In this document: piece by piece, positions 1-5,249 of the stretch
Numbering within the stretch: position 1 is the first letter of the stretch
Layout: the number at the start of each line of letters is the position of its first letter
From: Actinomycetota bacterium
Lineage (GTDB): Bacteria > Actinomycetota > Actinomycetes > S36-B12 > UBA5976
Assembly (NCBI GenBank): GCA_947447095.1
Contig: CANFIL010000091.1
Location: 1 to 5,516, forward strand
Length of the DNA stretch: 5,516 bases
Direction of reading: 5' to 3'
Program-made: the position numbers and the translations under genes
Notes under the pieces: generated by a model
What the model saw: the letters and a program-made list of their open reading frames with translations, nothing else
Told to the model about the DNA's origin: nothing
Databases searched by the model: none

Positions 1-88
1 AACCGGGGACTGAGGCAAGTGCGGTGAGCCAAACCGCGAAAAGGAAGATGCGGCTTGAAGCGAGGACCGTGGCGGTTCGATTCTTCAT
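1..88 (-). CDS. Partial membrane or exported protein, N-terminus only
   Basis: Reading leftward from ATG at 88, 29 codons stay open to the left edge. They encode a basic start (MKNR) followed by a hydrophobic stretch containing IFLFAVWLTALASV, which looks like a signal peptide or first membrane segment. Most third positions are C or G, which supports coding. The product cannot be named from so little sequence. An in-frame ATG at 103 would add five residues (MSLCY). Neither start has a convincing Shine-Dalgarno sequence, so the choice is uncertain; I prefer 88 because it puts the basic residues directly at the N-terminus. The gene lies downstream of the K+ channel gene on the same strand with a gap of about 70 bp, so it could be co-transcribed. 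A short palindrome at 114-127 lies upstream of it and may be an operator. Confidence 0.5.
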   Translation of the reverse strand, partial: MKNRTATVLASSRIFLFAVWLTALASVPG

Positions 89-113
89 GTAACACAAACT
101 CATTTCACGAGAC

Positions 114-127
114 GTTGTAGTTACAAC
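114..127. promoter_or_regulatory. Short palindrome upstream of the left-edge gene
   Basis: The sequence GTTGTA-GT-TACAAC is a perfect inverted repeat with 6-bp arms and a 2-bp spacer. It lies in the 69-bp gap between the K+ channel stop and the ATG at 88. Size and symmetry fit a MarR-type operator, but arms this short can occur by chance. I could not place a good promoter next to it. Confidence 0.25.
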
Positions 128-157
128 CTACCTGTCGAAGTTATTGCAGGAACGAAA

Positions 158-868
158 CTATTCTTCTAGTTTCTCAATTTGGGCCTGCAAGGTTGCGACC
201 TGGGCTCGGAGGTCATCAATTGAGTGGGTTTGGGTAGTTGTGGATTCGAATCCGCCTGCGCCAAAAATCTCTGTGAAATATGAAGCAATTGTTGCTGTCA
301 TGGTTCCAATGAGTGCAATACCCATGACCATCAAAATTGCACCAACGGCACGACCACTTGATGTCACTGGGTAGGTATCGCCGTAGCCCACGGTAGCCAT
401 GGTTGTGATTGCCCACCACCAGCCGTCACCAACATTTGCAATGGTGTGCTCTGCTGCATGTCGTTCAGCTTCGGTCACCGCTAAGCCCGCGAAGAACCAC
501 GTGGCCAATGCAACGATGCCTGTTGTTGTGATGAGACTACGCCGCTTATTTGCACCACGCTTTTTCGCCGCAACGATCACAACAGCAAGTGCCCTCAGCG
601 CTCTGAAAGGTTCAAAGATCGGCAGAAGTACGCACACTAATCCGAATCGATTTGAACGAATGAAATGACGCCGATCGGTGGCGAGGTAGATACACACAGC
701 GTAATTAGCAATAAACACAATCCAAATTGATATCTGCAGAGCTGTAGCGATGCGAAATAGTCCATGGCCTAGGTTCGGGAAAATTATCGGAGTGCTAAAC
801 GCCGCAAGAAACACAAACCCCAACACGGTTAGCGGGCCAGCTGCTTTGGCTTGGTATTTCTCCAACAT
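158..868 (-). CDS. Voltage-gated-type K+ channel (six-TM, TVGYGD filter)
   Basis: This 236-residue protein carries the canonical K+ selectivity filter TVGYGD at residues 159-164, preceded by a pore helix rich in Trp (150-152). Hydrophobic segments lie near residues 12-30, 43-63, 76-87, 88-101, 111-132 and 173-198, matching an S1-S6 layout. The S4-like segment has only two arginines at three-residue spacing (R89, R92) plus a basic cluster at 102-110, so the voltage sensor looks weak. The C-terminus ends in a perfect heptad (I217, L220, V224, L227, I231, L234), a probable coiled coil that would help tetramer assembly. The family conducts K+ across the cytoplasmic membrane. There is no RCK/TrkA-N ligand domain. 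The gene is divergent from the ClC gene. An in-frame TAG at 878-880 rules out starts further upstream than that; the exact start is discussed at 863-874. Confidence 0.93.
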   Translation of the reverse strand: MLEKYQAKAAGPLTVLGFVFLAAFSTPIIFPNLGHGLFRIATALQISIWIVFIANYAVCIYLATDRRHFIRSNRFGLVCVLLPIFEPFRALRALAVVIVAAKKRGANKRRSLITTTGIVALATWFFAGLAVTEAERHAAEHTIANVGDGWWWAITTMATVGYGDTYPVTSSGRAVGAILMVMGIALIGTMTATIASYFTEIFGAGGFESTTTQTHSIDDLRAQVATLQAQIEKLEE

Positions 869-874
869 GCCTCC
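863..874 (-). promoter_or_regulatory. Ribosome binding site that questions the K+ channel start
   Basis: On the minus strand GGAGG (870-874) is followed by one base, then ATG (868-866), then TTG (865-863). One nucleotide is too short a spacing for efficient use of the ATG, while the TTG codon has 4 nt. Real initiation may therefore be at TTG 865, which removes only the first residue. Confidence 0.45.
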
Positions 875-883
875 AAACTATTC

Positions 884-889
884 ATTATG
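884..889 (-). promoter_or_regulatory. Possible -10 element of the K+ channel gene
   Basis: On the minus strand CATAAT matches TATAAT at 5 of 6 bases and lies about 9 nt before the GGAGG site. It covers the start codon of the divergent ClC gene (887-889). The matching -35 position (GTCTCA, 907-912, 17-bp spacer) is poor, so this is a tentative call. It would give a very short leader. Confidence 0.3.
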
Positions 890-2125
890 GAACCCACACT
901 CAAGCCTGAGACGCAATCGTTGAGACTATTTCCTGCCGCTATAGCCCTTGGGGCTGGTGTCGGACTAATTGCAGCAGCGTTTTTGTGGTGTGTGACTGAA
1001 CTGAAGAATCTCGTTTGGCCGCACCACGGTACTGGTGGTCATGACGGCGCAATAGTACTTGCCTGTGTTGCTGGTGGAATTCTCGTCGGCCTGATCAATG
1101 TGTTCGCAGAACGACAGCGGAATGAGGCGCATGACTTAGCCGAAGCGTTCGCAGATGCACAGTCAGTTGAAGTGACCAGTCCTCCATCTTTTTCCGTTAT
1201 TTCTGGTCGTGCTGGATTGGGTATTGCCTCGCTCGGGTTTGGCGGTCCGCTTGGGCCCGAAGCGCCGCTCATCGCGCTCTCAACTCAGTTGGCATCGCGA
1301 CTTGCTGGCGTTTTGCGAGTTACTCGAGAGCAGGCAGTAAAGATTTCAATGGCCGGCGCGTTAGGTGCATTGTTTGTTGCTCCACTGGCTGGTGTTGCGG
1401 TTCAAACCGAGTCAGACTCACAATCACGCACAGCAGTGCAACGAGCGCGCGCGATGGGTCCAGAAATTCTCGCCGCAGTCGTTGCTTTCATTGTGTTCAT
1501 CAAGTTGTTGCCTGATTCTGACTCGCATCCTTTTGAAGCGTCTGGTTCAATCGCGCCAGGCATCGGAATCAACTTGTTGTGGTGCGCAGTTGCTGCAGTA
1601 CTAGCTGCTGGAATCGGTCGCCTCACTGACGTTCTCATTCCACGGGTCCGAGCACTTGCCATCGCGCGCATACCTGGGGGACCAGTTGCACTCGGAGCAG
1701 TCAGTGGGCTTCTGCTAGGTGCTAGCGCATTAGTCAGCCCATTGATTTTGTTTTCGGGACATCATGAAACGCAAGGACTACTCGATGGTGGTCACGCAAC
1801 AAGTGAACTTGTCGGATTGTCGCTTCTCAAAGTTGGTGTCGTCGTTGTGGTGCTTGCTGGCGGTTGGTTTGGTGGCCAAATTTTTCCTTTGGCATTCGCA
1901 GGTGCAGCTATCGCTTTAGCATTCGGGCAGGTTGTTGATTCGCCTGCAACGATGGCGCTGGCGGCTTCAGGCTATGTAGCTGCGTGTGTAGTGAATTTGC
2001 GCAAACCTGTCTTGGTACTCGTCATTTTCATGTTTCTGTTTCCGACTTCTACGTGGCTTGCGATGGCTATTGCCATGGCAGTTGGTTCCATGCTGATGTC
2101 GAAAGAACCTGTCGCACAGCACTAG
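887..2125 (+). CDS. Divergent ClC-family chloride channel or transporter
   Basis: This 412-residue, strongly hydrophobic protein has about ten or more membrane segments. ClC landmarks appear in the right order: GFGGPLGPEAP at 117-127 (counterpart of GxGGPxGREGP, keeping the gating glutamate as E125), FVAPLAGVAVQTES at 163-176 (counterpart of the NAPLAG...EE helix), LFSGHHE at 288-294, and GGQIFP at 329-334 (counterpart of GGxFxP). It departs from the canonical family in several ways. No GSGIP-like motif is visible near residues 79-90. The Arg and Gly of REG are Pro and Ala. The second Glu of the EE pair is S176. The protein stops soon after the last helix, without a Tyr-containing C-terminal helix or CBS domains. 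It should move anions across the cytoplasmic membrane; channel versus H+-coupled exchange is undecided. I chose ATG 887 because the upstream TTG 851 overlaps the K+ channel gene. No clear Shine-Dalgarno precedes 887, so the mRNA may be leaderless. Confidence 0.82.
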   Translation: MEPTLKPETQSLRLFPAAIALGAGVGLIAAAFLWCVTELKNLVWPHHGTGGHDGAIVLACVAGGILVGLINVFAERQRNEAHDLAEAFADAQSVEVTSPPSFSVISGRAGLGIASLGFGGPLGPEAPLIALSTQLASRLAGVLRVTREQAVKISMAGALGALFVAPLAGVAVQTESDSQSRTAVQRARAMGPEILAAVVAFIVFIKLLPDSDSHPFEASGSIAPGIGINLLWCAVAAVLAAGIGRLTDVLIPRVRALAIARIPGGPVALGAVSGLLLGASALVSPLILFSGHHETQGLLDGGHATSELVGLSLLKVGVVVVVLAGGWFGGQIFPLAFAGAAIALAFGQVVDSPATMALAASGYVAACVVNLRKPVLVLVIFMFLFPTSTWLAMAIAMAVGSMLMSKEPVAQH

Positions 2126-2137
2126 TTTTCTGGCAAC

Positions 2138-2173
2138 AAAGAAGGGCCTATCCGTTTGGATAAGCCCTTCTTT
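2138..2173. terminator. Bidirectional intrinsic terminator
   Basis: AAAGAAGGGC (2138-2147) pairs with GCCCTTCTTT (2164-2173). After a C/A mismatch the stem continues as TATCC/GGATA, with a GTTT loop at 2154-2157. The arms supply T-rich tails in both directions. The hairpin lies between the stop of the ClC gene (2125) and the stop of the leftward SHOCT gene (2185), so it can end both converging transcripts. Confidence 0.9.
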
Positions 2174-2184
2174 ATGTTTGGAAG

Positions 2185-2427
2185 TTAGATTCCTAGTGCC
2201 TTTGCTTTTGCGGCAGCAAATTCTTCATCAGAAAGAATTCCTTGTGCATGCAATGCGGCAAGTTTTTCAACCTGTGCTAGTGAATCGTCTTGTGCTGGTG
2301 CTGCCGGAGCAGCAGCGGCTGCCTGTTGTGCAGCCATACCCATTTGACGTTGTGCAACGCGACCCGAAACTGCTGTTGCAGTTCCTGAGATCACGGCTGT
2401 TCGAGCAGCTACGCGTACTAGACCCAT
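2185..2427 (-). CDS. Small SHOCT-domain protein
   Basis: This 80-residue protein has three parts. Residues 1-30 are a Gly/Ala/Val-rich segment (VAARTAVISGTATAVSGRVA). Residues 31-47 are a low-complexity Ala/Gln/Pro linker. Residues 49-79 form a SHOCT domain, recognisable from VEKLAALHAQGILSDEEF with the usual Leu-x-x-Leu and Gly-Ile-Leu-(S/T)-x-x-E-(F/Y) pattern. SHOCT domains are short helical modules at the C-termini of many bacterial proteins and are thought to mediate protein contacts; no enzyme activity is known to me. The start at 2427 follows AAGGA with 7 nt spacing. The gene begins 9 bp after the stop of the DUF6325-like gene, so the two are almost certainly one operon and may work together. 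Confidence 0.88.
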   Translation of the reverse strand: MGLVRVAARTAVISGTATAVSGRVAQRQMGMAAQQAAAAAPAAPAQDDSLAQVEKLAALHAQGILSDEEFAAAKAKALGI

Positions 2428-2436
2428 GATGTGTCC

Positions 2437-2856
2437 TTACTTATTGAGTTCGAGGAAGCCGTTGACGACTTCGGCTGGGATACGGATTTGATCAAGAACG
2501 ACTGCGTCCGCTGCGCGAATAGCGTCAGTGAACTTGGCGGCCCATGTGTTTTCGAATGCTACGAGCAATGCCGAGCTATTAGGTGCGAGGTCTTCGCTAA
2601 TTTCTTCTGCGTCCTCGGCATCCAGTGCACCGGGGAAAGAAATGTCGAGTGACAAATATCCTGGACCGGCGACTGGATCGAGATCTTCGATTGCAAGCGT
2701 GGTGACAATGCCATCAGCATCCTTGCTCACGAATAGCAAGTCGATTAGGCGAATGGTTCCACTTGCGACAAGGTCAACGATTGCTGGCGCAATCTGACCA
2801 TTGAATTTATTTCCTGGGAAGTCGATGATGACTACATCTACAGGTCCTAGACCCAT
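2437..2856 (-). CDS. DUF6325-like protein of unknown function
   Basis: This 139-residue acidic, soluble-looking protein has no signal peptide or membrane segment. From memory it fits the actinobacterial DUF6325 family: GPVDVVIIDFPGNKFNG at 4-20, a helix leading to GTIRLIDLLFVSKDADG at 33-49, LAIEDLDP at 54-61, and a C-terminal part with SSALLVAFENTWA (94-106) and IRIPAEVV (124-131). The N-terminal pattern of a strand, then a helix, then an (I/L)IDLLFVSKDADG strand-turn, also recalls DUF1269 proteins, which suggests a related fold; that link is inference. Function is unknown. The start at 2856 has GGAGG 4 nt upstream. The SHOCT gene follows after 9 bp, and the tetR gene lies 66 bp upstream on the same strand, so read-through from tetR is possible. 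Confidence 0.82.
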   Translation of the reverse strand: MGLGPVDVVIIDFPGNKFNGQIAPAIVDLVASGTIRLIDLLFVSKDADGIVTTLAIEDLDPVAGPGYLSLDISFPGALDAEDAEEISEDLAPNSSALLVAFENTWAAKFTDAIRAADAVVLDQIRIPAEVVNGFLELNK

Positions 2857-2922
2857 GGTTCCTCCGTTAGTAGTTGTTGCGATAACCCTAACAAGATGGG
2901 CGCAGGGAGGGGGAAGGGCTAC
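2857..2922. other. Intergenic gap between tetR and the DUF6325-like gene
   Basis: These 66 bp hold the GGAGG ribosome binding site for the downstream gene (2861-2865 on the minus strand) and a purine-rich plus-strand tract at about 2898-2917. I found no convincing hairpin terminator and no promoter with both elements. The minus-strand hexamer TAGGGT (2885-2890) fits a loose TANNNT -10 pattern but has no -35 partner. Confidence 0.5.
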
Positions 2923-3525
2923 CTAATGAGCAACAGGCTGACGGGTAATTGCCGGCAGCAAAATGTCGTCAACGATGTTTTCGATGAACTTTGCATCCGG
3001 AGCACTTCCGTAAATAAAGAATCGTTGCGTAATCAACGCAGGTCCGAGTTCGATCTGGGCCTGTGTGAGTGTTGCTGCTTCGATCTCGCCGCGCATCACG
3101 GCTCTGTTTATTGCAGCCGAAATTCTCTCGTCGCGATCTTTGACGATGAAGTCGCGTACAAGTTCAGCAAAACCCTCGTGTCTATGAATTTCGCTCACAA
3201 TCTCGCGGACAACGACTCCAAACTCGCTATTGAGTTGGCCAGCCACAGAGGTGAACATGTAGATCAGTTCTTCTCGCAGGGATTCAAACTGTGGGGGAGC
3301 GGACTGTGCGATGCGTTGCGTATGGGCGCGAATTGAGTCCACGATCAGTTCGTCGCGTGTAGACCAGCGACGATAAATGGAGGCTTTTCCAGTTCCTGCG
3401 CGGTGTGCGACGCTTTCGAAGCTGAATCCCTCGATGCCGTTTGCCACGAGCTCTTGGAATACTGCCTGATGAATGGCAGAAACGAGGTCATCTCCGCGCT
3501 TGCGTTGGCACTTTAAATCAGTCAT
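2923..3525 (-). CDS. TetR/AcrR-family transcriptional regulator
   Basis: This 200-residue protein has the TetR N-terminal DNA-binding domain at about residues 13-60. The helix-turn-helix is FSFESVAHRAGTGKASIYRRW (34-54), with the recognition helix in TGKASIYRRW and the typical trailing RDELI. The remainder is the helical ligand-binding and dimerisation domain; its overall look resembles the TetR_C_11-type subgroup, from memory. Start ATG 3525 is supported by GGAGG (3532-3536) with 6 nt spacing. The gene is divergent from the DHA2 exporter across a 100-bp region with two palindromic operators, one 20 bp from its own start codon. The simple reading is an autoregulated repressor of the exporter, released by an exported compound. 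The ligand cannot be predicted. Confidence 0.92.
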   Translation of the reverse strand: MTDLKCQRKRGDDLVSAIHQAVFQELVANGIEGFSFESVAHRAGTGKASIYRRWSTRDELIVDSIRAHTQRIAQSAPPQFESLREELIYMFTSVAGQLNSEFGVVVREIVSEIHRHEGFAELVRDFIVKDRDERISAAINRAVMRGEIEAATLTQAQIELGPALITQRFFIYGSAPDAKFIENIVDDILLPAITRQPVAH

Positions 3526-3545
3526 TTCGACCCTCCAATCGGGCT

Positions 3546-3571
3546 AATAGGGAACGCTTGTGTTCATTATT
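3546..3571. promoter_or_regulatory. TetR operator O1 (tetR-proximal palindrome)
   Basis: Left arm AATAGGGAACG (3546-3556), spacer CTTG, right arm TGTTCATTATT (3561-3571). The right arm matches the reverse complement of the left at 8 of 11 positions. The left arm is repeated exactly in O2. Length and imperfect symmetry fit a TetR-family operator, and the site lies between tetR and its probable promoter region. Confidence 0.75.
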
Positions 3572-3594
3572 GCACGATTTGTGGTTGAATAGGG
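3566..3594 (-). promoter_or_regulatory. Possible tetR promoter inside the operator region
   Basis: On the minus strand AATAAT (3566-3571) matches TATAAT at 5 of 6 and would give a leader of roughly 30 nt carrying the GGAGG site. The hexamer 17 bp upstream, CCCTAT (3589-3594), is a poor -35. The -10 would sit in O1 and the -35 in O2, consistent with autorepression. Confidence 0.35.
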
Positions 3595-3613
3595 AACGAT
3601 CACGTTTCTTATC
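3588..3613. promoter_or_regulatory. TetR operator O2 (exporter-proximal palindrome)
   Basis: Left arm AATAGGGAACG (3588-3598), spacer ATCA, right arm CGTTTCTTATC (3603-3613), with 8 of 11 positions symmetric. It is the second copy of O1, centre to centre 42 bp. It ends 12 bp before the exporter start codon and 3 bp before its ribosome binding site, so bound repressor would block transcription start or early elongation. Confidence 0.75.
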
Positions 3614-3625
3614 TATAGGAGAACT

Positions 3626-5110
3626 ATGTCTGCCGTAGCAGAATCACCCGAGGCAACTGGCCTTGACCCCAAGCGTTGGAAAGCACTCGTTGTTATTGCC
3701 ATCGCACAGTTGATGGTTGTGCTTGACGCATCAATCGTTAACATTGCCCTTCCTTCACTTCAGGCAGATCTTGGAATCACAGATGCCAACCGCCAGTGGG
3801 TTGTCACTGCGTACACGTTGGCATTTGGTGGTCTCCTGCTATTGGGTGGACGAATTTCTGATTACGGTGGCCGCAAACGTGCATTCCTTATCGGTCTCGT
3901 AGGTTTTGCCGGTGCATCCGCCATTGGTGGTATCGCACAATCGCAAGAAATGTTGTTCGCATCGCGCGCACTCCAAGGCGTTTTCGGAGCACTCCTTGCT
4001 CCAGCTGCGCTATCGCTTATTACGGTCACATTCACTGATTCAAAAGAACGTGCCAAAGCATTTGGCGTCTACGGCGGCCTGTCTGCCGGTGGCGCAGCTA
4101 TTGGTCTGATCCTCGGTGGACTTCTGACTGAATACGCATCATGGCGCTGGTGCCTTGGCGTGAACGTTCCGATTGCTGCAATCGCATTCGTTCTGGGACT
4201 TGCCAACATCAAGGAAAGTCGAGCATCCGGCGACACTCGTTATGACCTTCCTGGCGCAGCCACCTCGACTCTCGGCCTCGTGGCCTTGGTGTACGGAATT
4301 ACCAAGGTCGGCGCTCTTGGTTGGGGAGCAACTGAAACGCTTACCTACTTCGGTATTGCAATCGTCATGCTTGTCGCTTTCGTCATCATTGAATCTCGTT
4401 CCAGTCATCCGCTACTTCCAGTGCGCATCCTGACCGAACGTAACCGTGGTGCTTCTTACCTCACGTCGTTCATCGTCGGAACTGGTCTTTTCGGAATGTT
4501 CCTGTTCCTCTCGATTTACTTCCAGAACGTATTGCAGTACTCGCCCGTTAAGGCAGGCCTGCTCTTCCTTCCGTTCTCGGTTGGTGTTGGAATCAGTGCT
4601 GGCGCTGCATCGCAGCTATTGCCACGATTCGGTGCTCGCTGGGTATCGCTCATCGGCATGTTGATGGCTTCAGGTGGCTTGTTCCTGCTGACTCGGCTAC
4701 AGGCAGATAGCGCATACACCTCGGACATTTTGCCGGCGTTGATGTTGATGTCACTAGGTCTTGGTTTGGTATTCGTGCCACTTTCTGCAACAGCATTGTT
4801 CGCAGTTGGAAACCACGACGCTGGCGTCGCCTCCGCTGTACTTAATACGTCACAGCAGATTGGTGGCGCTCTAGGTACCGCTTTCTTGAGCACCGTGGCA
4901 ACAAGTGCAACGACTCAGTACTTCGTAGATAACCAAATCGCACAGCCAGCACCGCAAGATGGCATCAATGCCATGGTTCACGGCTTCACGGTAGCGTTCC
5001 ACTGGAGTGCTGGACTTGTACTTTTGGGCGCAGTCGTATGGGGCTTTATGGTCAATGCTGACAAGGACACCTTGGCAGCAAACGATTCACCAACTGCACA
5101 CATCGGCTAA
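3626..5110 (+). CDS. MFS multidrug exporter, DHA2 (EmrB/QacA) type
   Basis: This 494-residue protein fits a 14-TM drug:H+ antiporter of the DHA2 group. Family signatures are LDASIVNIALP at 33-43 (DHA2 motif in TM1), GGRISDYGGRKR at 74-85 (motif A), RALQG at 114-118 (motif B arginine), a glycine-rich motif C region at about 150-165 followed by LTEYASWRW (167-175), and QQIGGALGTA at 410-419. Length matches the family. It should sit in the cytoplasmic membrane and export a toxic or lipophilic compound using the proton gradient; the substrate cannot be read from sequence. ATG 3626 has AGGAG (3617-3621) with 4 nt spacing. The divergent TetR gene and the operator just upstream make repression by that regulator very likely. 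A strong hairpin follows the stop codon. Confidence 0.94.
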   Translation: MSAVAESPEATGLDPKRWKALVVIAIAQLMVVLDASIVNIALPSLQADLGITDANRQWVVTAYTLAFGGLLLLGGRISDYGGRKRAFLIGLVGFAGASAIGGIAQSQEMLFASRALQGVFGALLAPAALSLITVTFTDSKERAKAFGVYGGLSAGGAAIGLILGGLLTEYASWRWCLGVNVPIAAIAFVLGLANIKESRASGDTRYDLPGAATSTLGLVALVYGITKVGALGWGATETLTYFGIAIVMLVAFVIIESRSSHPLLPVRILTERNRGASYLTSFIVGTGLFGMFLFLSIYFQNVLQYSPVKAGLLFLPFSVGVGISAGAASQLLPRFGARWVSLIGMLMASGGLFLLTRLQADSAYTSDILPALMLMSLGLGLVFVPLSATALFAVGNHDAGVASAVLNTSQQIGGALGTAFLSTVATSATTQYFVDNQIAQPAPQDGINAMVHGFTVAFHWSAGLVLLGAVVWGFMVNADKDTLAANDSPTAHIG

Positions 5111-5126
5111 TAACGATCGAACGCAC

Positions 5127-5161
5127 ATGCGCTCCATGGTCCCTCGGACTGTGGAGCGCAT
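5127..5161. terminator. Long hairpin after the exporter gene
   Basis: ATGCGCTCCA (5127-5136) pairs perfectly with TGGAGCGCAT (5152-5161). The stem continues inward through two G-T wobbles and four Watson-Crick pairs (GTCC/GGAC) to a CTC loop at 5143-5145, giving 16 pairs in all. It starts 16 bp after the exporter stop. No T-tract follows on the plus strand, so it may be a U-less terminator or a 3'-end stabiliser. Confidence 0.65.
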
Positions 5162-5180
5162 TGCTGGGTGGCTGTTGATA

Positions 5181-5209
5181 TTGCCGATTGTGAAATAGGG
5201 GAGTATTCT
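5181..5209 (+). promoter_or_regulatory. Predicted promoter of the pirin gene
   Basis: TTGCCG (5181-5186) and TATTCT (5204-5209) are separated by exactly 17 bp. The -35 keeps the TTG core and the -10 fits the loose TANNNT pattern. Transcription would start near 5216, inside the palindrome at 5215-5232, leaving a leader of about 34 nt with the ribosome binding site. Confidence 0.5.
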
Positions 5210-5214
5210 CGTAC

Positions 5215-5232
5215 TAGTTGAATGTTCAACTA
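5215..5232. promoter_or_regulatory. Perfect palindromic operator at the pirin promoter
   Basis: TAGTTGAA-TG-TTCAACTA has 8-bp perfect arms and a 2-bp spacer. It begins 5 bp after the predicted -10 and covers the expected transcription start. The form is typical of winged-helix MarR-family operators. It does not resemble the TetR operators O1 and O2, so a regulator outside this window is implied. Confidence 0.7.
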
Positions 5233-5249
5233 AATGCTGAGGAGTTTCC

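Noticed and set aside
851..886. Longer ClC reading frame starting at TTG 851
   Set aside because: It would overlap the K+ channel coding region, has no ribosome binding site, and the added residues (MVFLQHASKLFI) look unlike a ClC N-terminus. ATG 887 is the better start.
2861..2900. Dedicated promoter for the DUF6325-like gene on the minus strand
   Set aside because: TTGTTA followed by TACTAA at 16 bp matches the -10 at only 3 of 6, and initiation would fall on the ribosome binding site.
2896..3336. Plus-strand open frame of 146 codons
   Set aside because: It lies antisense inside the tetR gene, is Cys- and Asn-rich with no recognisable domain, and is explained as a shadow of tetR.
3585..3616. 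Exporter promoter using TTGAAT (3585-3590) as -35
   Set aside because: The bases 17-19 bp downstream (CTTATC, TTATCT, TATCTA) are poor -10 matches, and transcription would start at the ribosome binding site. TTGAAT as a -10 is equally possible, so no call was made.
4516..4893. Minus-strand open frame of 125 codons inside the exporter
   Set aside because: It is antisense to a well-supported MFS gene, has Pro/Ser-rich composition and no domain; a shadow frame.
5175..5180. TTGATA as a -35 for pirin
   Set aside because: It matches TTGACA at 5 of 6, but the only good -10 (TATTCT at 5204) is 23 bp away, too far. TTGCCG with 17 bp was preferred.
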